From: Curvularia sp. ZM96
Lineage: Eukaryota > Ascomycota > Dothideomycetes > Pleosporales > Pleosporaceae
Direction of reading: 5' to 3'
Length of the DNA stretch: 64,000 bases
Assembly (NCBI GenBank): GCA_022457065.1
Contig: JAJGBQ010000002.1
Location: 1,488,001 to 1,552,000, forward strand
Positions within the stretch are counted from its first letter, which is position 1. Each line of letters starts with the position of its first letter. Under the pieces are notes generated by a model, which was not told the origin of the DNA, ran no database searches, and saw only the letters and a program-made list of their open reading frames with translations. Both the position numbers and the translations under genes were made by a program. Below are positions 10,124-23,088 of this stretch, piece after piece.

Positions 10124-12140
10124 TTACAAGTGAGCAAGACCGTTGGTGACCTCAGTCACACCGACGGTGGTGCCATTGAGCTTTTCGCTGGCGACAAGGT
10201 GGGATACCTTGCGGTCAAAGTATTGGCGCTCAGTGTAAGGGTCGTACATGTTCTTCTTGATGTATTCGTCAAGCTGCTCGTCGGACATGTCGCGCAGCTC
10301 AACAGCACGGTCGACGCCGTTCTTCTGGGCAGCGCGGATGACACCACGGGTAACGATGACAGAGACCTCACGGATACGGCGGATGTCGGGGTACAACCAG
10401 CCATCGGCAACCTCCTGCTTGTTCAGGGAGGTTGAGAGGGACTCGGCAGAGGCGTAGATCATGTCTTGAGTGACAGAGACGGACTTGGAGATGATGGCAC
10501 CAAGTCCGATACCGGGGAAAACATACATGTTGTTTCCTTGGCCGGGAGTGAGCAGCCTGCCCTCAAACTCCATGGATGGGAAAGGAGAGCCAGAGGCGAA
10601 GAGACAGCGGCCCTCGGTTGCAAGGACAGCTTCCTCGAATGTGCACTCAGACTTGCTTGAGGGGTTGGAGAGAGGGAAGATGATGGGGTGGTTGTTCAGC
10701 TTAGCCATCTTCTCGAGGATGTCCTTGTTGAATGCACCACCGATGGTAGACAGACCCATGAGAATGGTGGGCTGCACGTAGTCGATGAGGCGGCTGAGCG
10801 ACTGGTACTGACGGCCGTTGTTGTCGTCGCGGGCGAAGTAGACCTTGTGGTCGGCCAGCTTGTCGCCGCGGTCGAGGGTAACAAGTCCGTTTGAGTCAAC
10901 AAACCAGAACTTGCGGCGGGCCTCCTCTTCTGTCAGACCCTCCTTGATGAAGAACTCAACAATCTGCTTGGCAACACCGACACCAGCACTTCCAGCGCCG
11001 AGGAAGATGGCCTTGTGGTCCTTGACGGGAACACCAGACGCCTTGACGGCGTTGATGAAACCACCAACAATGACGGCACCAGTGCCCTGGACATCGTCGT
11101 TGAACATGGCGTACTGGTTCTGGTAGCGTTCGAGGGCGGGGAAGGGGTTCTTGAAGTCCTCGAATTGGATGACGATGCTGTGTCGTTGTTAGTATTTTGT
11201 GAACATTGAGAAGCGAATATAACGTACTTGGGCCACTTGTCGGTAAGAGCTGCCATCAGCTCGTCGAGGAACTCCTTCTCTTGCTCAGGAGTGACCTTGG
11301 GCATTCTGGAGCCCATGTAGAGAGGGTCATCGCGGAGCGTCTTGTTGTTGGTTCCCAAATCGAGGGTGAGGGGCAGAGTGCTGTCGGGGTTGATACCGGC
11401 GCAAGCAGTGTACAGGGCCAGCTTGCCGACAGGAATACCCATGCCGTTGACACCAAGGTCACCAAGACCGAGAATACGAGAACCGTCAGTGAGGACGGTG
11501 ATGTCGACCTCGTGGGGCCAGTTGTCAAGAATCTTGCGGAGATTGCCCCTATCGTGCCACGAGAGGTACATGCCCTCGGGCTGTGTCCAGATCTCGTGCC
11601 ATCGTACGCAGGCCTCGCCGACGGTCGGGGTGTAGATGAGAGGAGTCAATTCCTAATTGAACGTCAGATTTTGGTTCTACAAATTGTCGGCTGTGGTACC
11701 CACCTTGATATTCTCGCCGAGGAGTCTGTAGAAGAGGTGGACGTTGGTGGCCTTGAGGTGGACGAGGTACTGGAATTTTTCGAGCGGTGTCGGCTTCATG
11801 GCCAGGAGGCGGAGGCCTAGGGGGAAAGTTAGCAATTGGTCTCTCCCACCCAATGTACAAACAACAACTCACATCGCTCAGTCTGGACATCGTAGCTCTC
11901 GACGGCTGGGGGCGTAAGGCCGTATGTGCCAAGGGACTTGCGCACATCCGGGGTGTATGACAAGTCATAGTCACCGGAGGTGGTGGTCAATTGGCGAGGG
12001 AAACTGGGGCGAATGGCGGAAGGCATATTGTGAGTGGCAACAGTAGCCATATAACGACGGACAGGGAGGGATTTGGGGACTGAAGAACGGAGGCCTTGGG
12101 CAGGAGCCGCGAGTTTTATAAGCGACTTGAAGCGCTGCAT
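10124..12140 (-). CDS. MAE1: NAD-dependent malic enzyme, mitochondrial
   Basis: Oxidative decarboxylation of malate to pyruvate with reduction of NAD(P), in the mitochondrial matrix. Four exons (11873-12140, 11704-11816, 11228-11652, 10124-11177) join to 619 residues. The N-terminus MQRFKSLIKLAAPAQG through VRRYMATVA is rich in Arg and hydroxylated residues, as expected of a matrix-targeting peptide. Family motifs appear in order: TYGLTPPAVES, PLIYTPTVGEAC with the catalytic tyrosine, DGSRILGLGDLGVNGMGIP, IQFEDFKNPFP, FNDDVQGTGAVIVGGF (metal-binding Asp pair and signature) and the nucleotide-binding GAGSAGVGVA. The C-terminal domain is complete (FPGIGLGAI, LYPDIRRIREVS). Length is slightly above the usual 540-600 residues because of the presequence. 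Choice of NAD over NADP is inferred from mitochondrial targeting and the fungal Mae1 type. Confidence 0.95.
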
Positions 12141-14746
12141 TGAAATGAGCTGAAACTACGCGTCGGCAATTGAAAAAAAGAGGTCAGGGAAATAGGCCGC
12201 CTGGGGCGCGCGGAGGATTGGGCGGGCTACATAACGGAACAGCCTATCGGGAGGGGTCTGAGTTCCGTAAAGAGACGCTGTGAGGAGATCCGTTCTCGCC
12301 GTCAAAGAGAGCCTGTAAGGGAAGCATGGACCAGCCCGCCCACCGTTGGTCAGCCTATTCTCTGACGCGCGACTCGCATATTCCCCAAACTTTCCCATTC
12401 TATCCTGAGCCCCATGGACCCGCAGCCGCCACGCCGCTGTCGCCTGTCTGTCTATCTGTCTGCCTCTCTCTCTTGCACGTCGATGCTGTTGCTTTGAGTT
12501 GGACCGCTCAAACCGTCTGCAAACCACCATGTCGCAACGCTGCATACACCGCGACTACAATTTTTCTCCCAAGCAATCCTACCTGAAACCACGGGCATAC
12601 AGTACCCATTTCGACGTGCCACAGCCACAGCGACCGGGTAGCAGGGGTATGACTGGACGTGCATATCATCGGGAGCATTCGGAACCACCGCCTTCGTAGC
12701 CCTGCAACCAGGGCCGCATTACCCACCGAATGGGCTCCAACACGCCTCCAATGCCCACACACGCACACTTGCTTCTGTCGGTCTTGTTGGCTTGACAGAA
12801 CTGTCGACTGATTACTGGCCGTCCATGGTACATCGTGTCAGCCCGGCCCTGTTGTGCGTTTTCGTGTCCCACTCGGCGGCCATCGTCAGACTCTGTCTCT
12901 GTCTCGTGTTGAGCCCGTTGTCAGGCATCGAGGCATTTTTTTAACTCCAACGTCCATGCGTGGCCTCGCTCCGCAACACGCTGACTATTATTAATCGCGT
13001 TGATCTTACGGGATTCGTCTCACGCCTCTTGCTGTTGCCACCAGGGAACCCTGAACGAGCCTTAGGTTGCCTTGCACCAACAGTGCGGCTTCCGGACTTT
13101 AGCCACTTCACCACACCCGTCCTCTTACGGGTCCGCATTCGGCTCCATGAACCTATACACCGATCCGACGGCTAGTTAGTCACGTAAGGCGGTGTGTGCA
13201 GCACGAGGAGCCGCGGGGGCAGTTTTTTTTTCTTAACGCCCATCCTCCGTTATCCTTGTCGCCCGAATCATTTACCATTTCACTACTCCCAGAGTTAAGC
13301 GGCCTGTTGGTGCCAGGGGAGGCCGGCGCGATTTCAATCTTCCTTCGCTCCAAATCTGTAACAAAAACAACGTGGCGAAAACAAAGTACTCGTTCATTGG
13401 CAACCCCAAGTCCGACCCGGCCCATATCATTTATGCCGTTTGCGTCTCAATTGCAGCGACCGTTGACTTCTGCTGCTTAGGCTGAAGAAAGACAGTGTCT
13501 CGGGCAAACATTCTACAGATGCATATGCGGCCACTGTGGACCGGCCGCAGTTGTGGGGAAAGCTTGGTGGCCAGCTTGGGTAAAGCAGCCGCTTAGGGCA
13601 CGTGTCCAGTTCGTTCTCTTTCCAAGAACTGGGGCACACGACTCCACACTCGACGGCGCATCGGGAGGTTACGGAGTGTCGCTGTGAACATTCATCTCGA
13701 ATGGTGTTGGCGCTACACACAGCTTGCGAATCCATATCAGAATGCGCTTGGTCCGCGGCGTCTTGCCTTGTGCCCTGGGTTTGCAGCATAACTGTAACCG
13801 TCATGCAACTGTCAAGTCTCACCGTCTCTTGACAACCTTGGCATACGAGTCAGCCCCAATCCGATCTAGATGCCAGGGCTTACATGATGCATGGCTACAA
13901 GAATTCGGTAGGGGGTCTGTCAGGTCCGTCCGATGTGCCGCTTCCCCGACCACGATGCAAAGTTGCTGGAGCGGCTTGAACACTGCATCCATGGCTGAAA
14001 AACTTTCCCTCTGTGGAACGTTGGACTCGGTTCTACCAAGGTACCTGGCTGTGCATGCTGCACTGGCGCATCTGGAATTTCTCGAGAAAAAGCGCTTGAT
14101 GGGTCCAGGTTCTTTTGGTGGAGCCATCGACATTGCGTGCTAGCACGCGACAGTGTGCGGGGACGGTCGCTCGTGGCTGTGGTGGCTGTGATGTGCTGTG
14201 AGGTCTGGAATCTTTGGAAGCCCAACTAGCTATTTGGCCCAAACCCTGATTCCAGCTGTGGCCTTGATACATCGCCTTTGTGCTCGTCATAGACGGTTGA
14301 CTATTCTATCCTGATTCTAATCGTGGCGTCGCCCAAGACTTGACTTTTATTCGTGCGCATGTGGAATGCAGACGGATGCTCTGGTAAGGCTGTGATCGGC
14401 CCAAGGAACGCGTTCGAGAAATACGGCACGCGTCTTCCCGCGCATCTTCTCGCATGGGTATGCGACCAGATGTTGATTGATATACACAGGGGACATGGCG
14501 TATATATAGTCTTCTCCGCAAACCCAGAAGAGGGAGCGGCAGCCTTGGCGCAGGTGTGGAGCCGCGGATCGACAAAGCGAACGGCATGACGTCGTTGCAC
14601 TAGCTCCGTCTCGTCATCCTGACCTACGCGTAGTATTGAAGCCTGCAACCTGGAGTCGCTGCCATTGAAGGTTAAAAGAGTCTACTCAGCAACCACTCCA
14701 CCTCCGCTGCATCTCTCTGAGTCGAGCTCTGACCGGAACAATCACC
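12141..14746. other. Gene-free divergent spacer, MAE1 / HAM1-like
   Basis: 2.6 kb between two divergently read genes. Composition is ordinary rather than AT-rich. Frames of up to about 140 codons occur on both strands, but none has a recognisable protein, a plausible intron pattern or a partner. A short pyrimidine microsatellite of CTGT/CTCT units lies near 12,430-12,475, and another CTGTCT stretch near 12,890-12,905. Likely two large promoters or an unrecognised non-coding transcript. Confidence 0.4.
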
Positions 14747-17076
14747 ATGGCACTCTCATCCTGCTTCGGGATGCGCAAACGCGACGATGACCAGCGTCCG
14801 TTGCTGCCTCAGGTTCGTCTATCCACGCCCCGTCGGTCCAGTTTGCACGTGCTAATCTAAGCTGCCAGTACCGCGATGACACTGTATTGCAGAGAGAGGT
14901 GCACCAGAAGCTGCACTCGTACCAGATGATAAGGGCACTGTCAATGGGTTACATGCCGTCCAACGAGCAGCTCATCATCAACCTTCGAAGCTTGCTCTCT
15001 GCAGACATCCTGAACCCGGAGAACCCAGATCTGAGTGATTCCGGTCGACTCCTGGTCAAGTTCACAAAGCAATGGTTGCACCAGTTCATCGAGACCCTTG
15101 GTCACAAGAACAGCAAAGACCAAATCCAGGACTTCATCTGGTACCTCTCCAAGTCTAGGGTATCCGTGGATGTGGAAGACATTGCGCGGAGGGCAACCAG
15201 GTCCAAAACAAAGGCAGATGCTACTGCAGGTCAGTATACCGCGTTCACTTGACAGATGAGTACTAAACTACCAACAGCATACCACAGCCTACAGACCGTT
15301 GGTTCCTTGCTCTTGACCAACTCCGATTTCCGCCTTTTCCTCGCTGACTTGAACACTGTCGGTCGCGAAGTCTTCAGAGATACTGCCTTCACACTGTCAA
15401 ATGTCTCAAAGAAGGCCGCCAAGAAGATCGAGCCTTCACCAGCAGAACGAAAGGCACTCAAGGAGCCGGGCGCGGACGAGGCCCTTAAACATTCGGCTGA
15501 AGACCTCAATGACGAGGTCGCCGAGGTCGCCAAAGTCGTTGGCAACGGTGTGGCTCAGGTCGCTAAGCGGGCAGACGTAAGCCTGGCCGAAAAGCTTCAG
15601 GGTGAAGAGGGTGAATCACTTCTGTTCCGCTTGAAGAAGACAGTCACCAATCTGAGGCAGAAGAGAGATTACAATGACTCTGTCTCGGTGTTGGCAACAC
15701 TGTTGAAACAGTATGCCATGGCATACTCTCGAACCGTGGAAGATGCCATGGGCGCTCTTGAAGTCGATGTCGAGCCCAACCGCGAAATGGAAAAGGCTGT
15801 CAAAAACTTCTGGACGTTCTTGAGCTCCTTTGGAGACAAGGAAGAGTGGGACAAGCTCGAGAATGCATTCCACCGGGTCTTGGAACACTCGCGCAAGGAT
15901 CCCGAATTCGAGGATTTGCTTATTGACGTTGGAAACTCGCTGCAGAAACTCCTCACAGATCCCGACTTCTTCGACCATGTTGACGAGAAGTTCCAGGAGC
16001 TCCGACAAAAAGCCAAGGGTGTCGGATCAGAGTCATCGCTGCGCCAGGATGTTGACGCATTTTTCGTACAGGCCCAGAGCACCTTCATGGCAGTTACCCA
16101 GGACCAGGATATTGCAAAGATGATCAACACGACCATGAAGATCTGGAACATACTATCGCCTCTGCATTCTAACATGAACAGCGAGCTCCTCCAAGATGCA
16201 ATCAACGTCTTCGTCCCTCTCGGCATACAGGCTATCCAATACATCCCCATTCCTCGACTCGAAGTATCTACACCCGAAATCGACATGCTTTTGGAAAACC
16301 TGATCATCGAGCCTGGCAAGACTGTGAACCACACTTCATTCCTCCCGTTCCGCTTCCGGGTAGAAACATATAACGACTTTGAACTTCGCAAGGCCCGCTT
16401 CCGCGTTGCATCCAAGGCTACCTCCAAGTTTACCATAAAGATTGATGGCCTTTCCTTCCGTGCAGACGAGGTCGGTTTCCTTCTTCGCGCACACTCTGGC
16501 CTCCTTCGCCTCGCAGATGAGGGTATTGCTTCATTCCAACTCGACGAGCGTGGCATCGATATTCACATGGATGTCGAAGTCGGTAAGGAGAAGTTGGAGC
16601 AGATCCTTACCCTCAAGGCTGTCCGTGTCCACATCCACAAGCTGTCGTACACGCTCCGCAAGTCCAAGTTCAGCATCTTCGGCTGGCTCCTCAAGCCCCT
16701 GCTACGCCCTGTCGTCCGTAAGGTTATGGAAAAGCAGATGGCCAAGGGTATCGCCGATGCTATTCACGCCGCCAACCGTGAATTGCTCTTCGCGCGCGAG
16801 AGACTACGAGCCACTAGGATTTCTGATCCAGAGGATCTCAAGACGTTCGTCAAGGCTGTCATCACACGTCTTACGCCGGCGGACGACCCAGACCTCTACA
16901 CCAGGGTTGGTGTCGATGCACCCCGAAAGGGTGTCTTCGCTGGCAAGTATGCGCCAGGTAGCGTGGTCAAGCTATGGGAAGAAGAGGGTCGTCGTGCACC
17001 TGAGCGCATCGATGACTGGGACGAGGGTGGCTGGAGGAACGATGTTTTTGACCTTCACGCCATGGCTCTTTCTTAG
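14747..17076 (+). CDS. HAM1-like protein (DUF5923 plus DUF4449 domains)
   Basis: Fungal-specific large protein of the HAM1 N-terminal/C-terminal domain pair, which I recall as a relative of the TULIP/BPI lipid-binding fold; no enzymatic role is established. Exons 14747-14812, 14869-15229 and 15278-17076 join to 741 residues. The N-terminal part is helical and charged (SLLTNSDFRLFLADLNTVGREVF, then repeated DAV/EVA helices). The middle contains long amphipathic beta and helix segments (INVFVPLGIQAIQYIPIPRL), and the C-terminal domain holds the typical ISFR-like strand (IDGLSFRADEVGFLLRAHSG) and KPLLRPVVRKVMEKQMAKGI. The tail ends in WRNDVFDLHAMALS. No signal peptide or membrane helix is visible, so it is probably cytosolic or membrane-peripheral. 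Both introns are about 50 bp with good branch sites. Confidence 0.85.
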
Positions 17077-17664
17077 CCGTTTCTTTACTCTAGGCATTAA
17101 ATTGTTCTTCACACTCCGGAAAAAGGGTTATTTCGACATGCGTCAAGTATATTTGATGGGCTTATGAAAGGGTCTTTTAGTCAAAATTGGGCTGCGGTTA
17201 GCAAGCGGGCTTATGAGGGGTTTTATGGAGTTTATCTTTGCGACATGGGGTTTTTACTTTCTCACATGGCTACCCACGTTCATGATAATATGTACTTTGT
17301 AATAAGTATATGGTTTCTCGAATGCACTCTGATCATCATTGCCTGTGTCAAGGCTTTTGTTGCCAAAGATGCAAGTGCTGTAAAGACTTGTGGTCGTCTC
17401 AGACCAGTGTCTTCGTTCGTGATTGTTACGCGTGGACGATTTCTTTTTTCTTTTTTATTCTTTGGTTACCGTACAGACTACCAAGACTATTCATACAACG
17501 AGTACCACGCTCAATCCGCGAGCTATGGCGCTTCATCAAGCGTGTTTCAACAGTTCGCTTTCTTTTCCTCTATGCACAAAACCCTGCAAACAAAAAGCGC
17601 TGCTTCTGATATTTTTCCGTCTCTCCGAGAGTTTCCCACCCCTCACGTCTCAAGCATAATGAAT
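17077..17664. other. Convergent 3' spacer
   Basis: 588 bases between the stops of the HAM1-like gene and OST3. T-rich, with short frames only. It should contain both 3' untranslated regions. No gene seen. Confidence 0.5.
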
Positions 17665-18717
17665 CTAAAACGGAGGCAGCCAGAAAGGGTATGAGCCGTT
17701 CTTGACGCGGAAGACGCTCATGAGGAAGCTGTACATGCCAAACAGAACACCGGTCCACAGGAAGACAGCAAAAGATTGGGCGCGCGCATCCTGGATTCTG
17801 GGGACCTTGACTGCCAGAGAAATGGCCGCAAAGGCGAGCACACCGTAGATGGCAGCCACAATCTGCGACTCAAGGCCGTACTGGTTGCTGAATCCTCCGG
17901 CAAAGTAGCTGATGCCGCCCTTGTTGTCTCCGACAACATAAGGTGTCTTGCGGATGTGATTGAACATGTGGCCACTGGTGAAGAGCAATACGGCGATGAG
18001 ACTGACGGCGGCCCAGAGGTTGCGGTTCTGAAGAATGGGGATGACGTAGGGCCATGCAACCGCAACGGCTGTGATGGCACCGAGGACAGTCGTGGTCACT
18101 GTGATAACCTTGACCCAGTTGATGGGACGGGACACGGCTGGCTTGGGAAGGCCATCGGGGACCTGGCGAGAGACCCAGGCGTGGATTTGTTCGGCTGATT
18201 GGGGACCGCCGGTGAAGTCGAAGCGGGTGGGTTTCGAGTCAACCTTTGCGTGGGGGCCGGCGGTGGGGTGGAAGTAGAGCAAGACGGGCGCGGTTTGGAG
18301 TTGCATCTGGTAACTACATTAGCTTTTGCAGATAATTGTAAACGGTGTTGCATTGGACAGTCATACCGATTGGAAGACATTCTTTCCATCCACAAAGTCC
18401 AATGTTCCAAATAGCACTCTGGACTGGCCCTCTCGGTCGCCCTTCATCCAGCTGTTGGTCAGCAACTCCCACTCTGGCTGGAAGTCTCTGCAAAGAGCAC
18501 ATCCGAATCGGGTTTCCAGCGCGGTAAGCAGCACAGCGACGCCATAGTCCCGTGGAGACTTTGTCAGTTGTGCGTAGCTGGCATCGTTGAGCTTGAGCGA
18601 GCGGCCGGCGGAGAGCGACTTAGCGCGAGCGTCATTGAAACGGTCACCGGTGGGTTTCTTAGCTGCGAGAGCTAAAAAGGGCAGCAGCGAGGCTGTAAGG
18701 AGCTGAAACCACCGCAT
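17665..18717 (-). CDS. OST3: Oligosaccharyltransferase subunit Ost3/Ost6 (thioredoxin-like)
   Basis: Subunit of the ER oligosaccharyltransferase that helps N-glycosylation by holding acceptor proteins through a redox-active thioredoxin-like lumenal domain. Two exons (18367-18717 and 17665-18306, 60-bp intron) give 330 residues. A cleavable signal peptide (MRWFQLLTASLLPFLALAA) is followed by the lumenal domain with a CxxC pair, C73 and C76, in FGCALCRDF. The C-terminal half has four hydrophobic helices (VITVTTTVLGAITAVAVAWP, LWAAVSLIAVLLFTSGHMFN, IVAAIYGVLAFAAISLA, FLWTGVLFGMYSFLMSVF), the family's topology. The final residues PFWLPPF are also characteristic. Whether this is the Ost3 or the Ost6 form cannot be told; most filamentous fungi have one. 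Divergent from the coiled-coil gene that follows. Confidence 0.93.
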
Positions 18718-19171
18718 TGTGTTCGTCTGGCGAGCGGAATTGGGGTGGTTGTTGCGGAGAACGCTATGGAGAACGGGGACGGCTATTGCTTGGGAACGTG
18801 GCCTTGAGAGCTGTCGGAGGTTGCGGCGTGCGTAATGGCGCTAGGGCCGGACAGGGATGTGCGCGAGATGCATGCCCTCCTCCTCCATGGGGTCTCAACA
18901 CCCGCTGCGACTGTAAATTAAACATCAGTTTGCTTGTGCATCGGACCTAGGGTACTGTAAACACCGCCCGGGACTCAGTGCGCTTGTACAACCAGTTTTC
19001 CTTCTTCTGCGTTATTCTTTCATCCTGTCGCGCTGCTGACCTGACGACGCTACTCGGCCCTCTGTTTGTTTACCCAAGTCGCGTCCAACCCCCGACCCCA
19101 CCACCATCAACCCTACACCAAACGAACATCTTTCCACATCATCAGGCAGATATTTTGCTGTGCTCGCAGCC
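18718..19171. other. Bidirectional promoter OST3 / coiled-coil gene
   Basis: 454 bases between two divergent starts. The half next to the plus-strand gene is C/T-rich with runs of ACCCCACC, typical of a fungal leader. No gene and no clear TATA box. Confidence 0.5.
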
Positions 19172-21350
19172 ATGAGCACAGACGTAGATAGCAGTTATGA
19201 GATGAAAGACGTAAGTGGCAGAGAGTTCGACCCTTTTCGGGTGCATTATCTCCCAACTAACACTCTCAGCTTCAACATGCCCTGCGAAACGCCAACTTAG
19301 AACTTAGCCTCGAAAGAAGTAAGCACTCAGTCGAACTTGTTGCCAAGGACGAGGACATTCGGAAGCTGCGGGTGGCCCAGTGCCTTCTGCAGGACGAAAA
19401 CACCGACCTCCACGAACAACTCGAAGAAGAGCAAGCCCGCTCGGATGAATTAGAGAACGCCCTCGACGACGCTCGTGTACAACTGGATGAGCAGCTGGCT
19501 GAGAGCGAAGCTGCACAAAACACAATCCGCACCCAGGCACGGGAAATCGCAAATCTCAAGGTGGGCACGTCAAGCACGCCGGCCAAAGCGTCACTAACCC
19601 TCACTAGGCTGAACTGAAGGCTATGGAGAACGTCACCTCCGACTCAAACAAGATCCTATCCGAGAAACTCGCCCTTTCCCGCGAAATCTCATCACTACGT
19701 CCCGAAGTCGAACACCTGCGTGCCCAAGTCGAGTCTAACACGGGACTGCTCACCGAGAAGCTGGCCTTGCAACGTCAGCTCACCACTCTCCAAGTCGAGC
19801 TTGAGAACGAGAAACGTACTGCTGCCCGCGCCCTAGCGAAGCAAGGCAAGAAGATGGAACAGGATGAGGATCTCCGTAGCCAGTTGGAGGAGGTGCGCCA
19901 GGAGCTTGCAACAGAGAAGAAAGAGCGAATGAAGGCAGAGGCCGGACTCACAAAGGCAGAAAAGGCAGTGGAGAAGATGCAGGCCGATCTGGAGTCACAA
20001 CAGCAATCAACGGAGCAGCTACAAGCCAAGATTGAGAAATTGTCAAAGAAGGAGGCTAGCAAGGCCAGCAAGCGGGATGAGGTTCATGAGGCAGCGATTG
20101 AAGAACTTCGTCAGGAGCTGGAGCAGGAAAAGACTGCACGTCTGCGAGCCGAGAAGGCCATCAAGAGCGCCGGTGACCGCGATACCGAGATCGAACAGCT
20201 ACGTGAAGAATTGGAGCAGGAGAAGCGCGAGCGTAAGAAGGCTGAGAAGATTACCAAGAAGAGCTCGGAACCAGCAGACGATCAGGTGGAAGCTGTAAGG
20301 AAAGAACTCGAAGAGGAGAAGCGGGAGCGTAAGAAGCAAGAGAAGGAGTTCACCAAAACATTGGCAGAGCTGAAGGGTCGCAACACCATCCTCGACGACA
20401 AGCTGAGCGCTTTCCGCGAGAAGCTACGGACAACCAAGGAGAAACTCAAGGAGAAGGAGGCCGAGCTTGAACGAGCAGAGAGGGCGCAAACAGCACCACC
20501 CGTTAAGAGTACTTCAAAGGCTCCTGCCAAAGCCGCCGCTAAGAATGCCCGGAAACGCGTAGCTGCTAGTGCCGAACCTGAGACCATGCTGGGTACACCA
20601 GGAGACGGCTTCCCGGCAAAGAGGGCCAAGCGCGGCACTTCAGTGTCGGCTGTTGGTGATACATCGACCTTTTCGTTGACGCCATTCCTCAACCGCACCG
20701 GCAATGTAACAACCGCCAGTCCCATTGTTGAAGAGGAGGAAGCAGATGAAGGTGAGGTAGAAGAAGAGGCTCAGGAGCAAGCCACCCCTACAGCTCCACC
20801 CAAGAAGGCCTCAAAGGCTGCCCAGCCCAAAGTCAAAGCGCTGGCCCCGGCGGCGTCGAACAAGGCCAATGCTAAGCCTCGCAAGAAGAACCCTGCGCCT
20901 GCTCTGGAGATGGTCTCTGAGGAGGCCTCTGATGTTTCTCACAACACATCCAAGGAAGAATCCGAAAACGCAGTGTCTGTCCCACTCAAGGATGCCGACG
21001 ACGGTACCTCGAAGAAAACGGGGGGTGCTCCTAAGATCAAGCCCCGCAAGTCTCTCATGTCGTTTGCTACGTTTGCCGAGGAGCCGGCTGTAGAAAAGAA
21101 GAAGAAGCGCAAGCTGGGTGCTAGTGCTGGCAAGACGCTATTCGACACCGAGGATGGTGAAGATGCTGCGCCTTTGAAGCCCGTTGGCATCAGCAAAGGC
21201 CTATTTGCGGCAAGGGCGCTGGGCAAGAGCGTGTTGGGTAAGCAGGGTCAGCAACGTCCCATTTCAGGCGGATTCAACATGATGAGCGAGGAAGCGTTTA
21301 CGTTTTCGCCGCTCAAGAAGGATCGGCGAGGCGCGAGCATATTGAAGTGA
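19172..21350 (+). CDS. Coiled-coil protein with basic disordered tail, probably nuclear
   Basis: No family name recognised. Exons 19172-19210, 19270-19560 and 19608-21350 give 690 residues. Residues 14 to about 400 are an almost unbroken coiled coil of Glu/Lys/Leu heptads, including repeats of ELEQEKRERKKAEK type. From about 400 to 690 the chain is disordered and Lys/Ala/Pro-rich, with several bipartite basic stretches that look like nuclear localisation signals (KNARKRVAAS, KKKKRKLG) and scattered SP/TP sites. Near the C-terminus are two conserved-looking hydrophobic motifs, ISKGLFAARALGKSVLG and FTFSPLKKDRR. The architecture resembles spindle-pole, kinetochore or chromosome-segregation scaffolds, but this is architecture only. 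The short first exon (13 codons) is supported by a clean gtaagt donor and phase-0 joins. Confidence 0.8.
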
Positions 21351-23088
21351 ATGACTGGTGCAAAATCTGACACGCAAGTTTGTTGCGCCTGGTATCATTC
21401 ATTCTGAAATTGAGTGTTACTATCATCTTTTGGGCGTTGGGACTTGTATTCCTTGCATTGGGGGAACGGAGTTACATGCATTGACATTGAGTGGACACCG
21501 CATTGCGGCGGTGATGTACGATTATGTGGTGGGCTGTACCTACGTAGAAGCCCATAGATTCATCTAAAAGTAGTGCAAGGCCACCATTGCCCTCACGGGT
21601 TTATTGTAGTTGTCTGTTTTTGATGCTACCAATCACAACATCCAGTTGCCTTGCGTGTCTCTACCTGAAGGTCTCCCAAGGGGTCGCTTTAGTCATGGTC
21701 ATGCGCAGGGCGCTTAAGGTACCCTGCAAAGCCATGTGCGGCGTTTAAAAGAGGGTTCCACGAACCAAGGCTGCGGTGTGGCAGTGGAGATAGGCCAGGC
21801 CCATACCTAAGGCCAACATTTAACTTTCTCTTACAAAGAAGGGGCTTGGATGCGGCAAATAATCAGGCAGAAAGGGGTGAGTAGTGAGGGAGGCCTGATT
21901 AAGGCTGTGCCAAAGTCTCGCATTTGTTTGTGGTAAAGACGAACAAGGAAAACAGTGGACTGAGATTGACCGGTCAGTAGGAGGAAATCGGCGAAGCGAA
22001 ACAGTGGACAGTGCGAGATGACTTTGCAGGCGCAGCAGCAAGTTCCGCTGTCCCATTATGGGGATTTTCCAGACCAGGCAATTGGTTAGACAGCGGACCC
22101 GAGTTGAGCAGAACAAATACGAGATACGAATGGAGTTTGACAACACAGAGGAATTTGCTGAAGGAGGCGGGGCACACATGACACATGATGCACTTGCATA
22201 CCCATACACCGGTAAACGCCAAATGCACACTGTGATAGCAACAAAAAAACAAAGGAAAGAAGGTGGTTGCTTGTAAAGTCAACCGTGCCGTTCAGAACAG
22301 CAGCCTCCACCAACAAACCGTGCCTCGGTAGCAGCGCGCTTAGTCTTACGGAAAGCAGTTAGACCATGGAATATCGAAGGCGGTGGCACAGGTACTGGTA
22401 ACAGTCGTGTCCAGGGTCCTCTGTTTCTTGCTGCCTTCGCCACAGGAACCGCGCCCCTCATCTACCATGTGTAGTATGTACGCAGGGCTGCATAGTACCC
22501 CAGTGGAGGACCCATGTGCTGTTCATTCGCTTGTGCATAGGCGCGCGTGATATTAACGCCGAGTATTCGATAGCTTGAACAGGTGAAGTCGCTGACGTCG
22601 AGACATGTTGGGGCGCTGCCGGTGTGTGTATCCGTCGAGTATGCCTCGGGAGGGTGGTTTTCTCGACGTCACGAGAGATGGGTGGTGGTGTGTGCGGCCG
22701 GCTTAGGGCTCCCGTGTTAGCCGTGATGGAGGCCTTGGGAGGCGAGATTGTGTGACGGTAGGTGGAAAGAAGAGTACGTGGAGTGATGAAGAGATGCACA
22801 GTAATGGGAAGTAGTCGTTGTTTCCAAGCGGGAAGATGGTATATTGCTTCAAGATGAAGTCGCGGGAGTGAATGCGTTCACGGGCAATGAACCGCCCACG
22901 ACCTGAGTACCTCTCTTGCTTCCACGTCCCGTGGAAAGACAGAGTTGTAGCACAGCCCCGCGAGGCGGGCCAGGCTAGCGCAACACAATGGGCAAGCATC
23001 AAGCTAGACTAGCTTCCCCGCTCGCATGTGTGAATACAATTTGCCTTGGTCGGACATATAAGCCAACCATGTCCTGACACCACCAGCC
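21351..23088. other. Intergenic, promoter side of the stomatin-like gene
   Basis: 1.7 kb without a supportable gene. Short frames occur on both strands but lack introns, partners or recognisable motifs. A TATA-like word (ATATAAG) at 23,056-23,062 is the only core-promoter candidate noted. Confidence 0.45.

Noticed and set aside
11206..11820. 204-codon plus frame opposite MAE1
   Set aside because: Antisense shadow of conserved malic enzyme exons.
15669..16556. 295-codon minus frame
   Set aside because: Antisense shadow of the HAM1-like exon 3, Ser/Arg-rich with no motifs.
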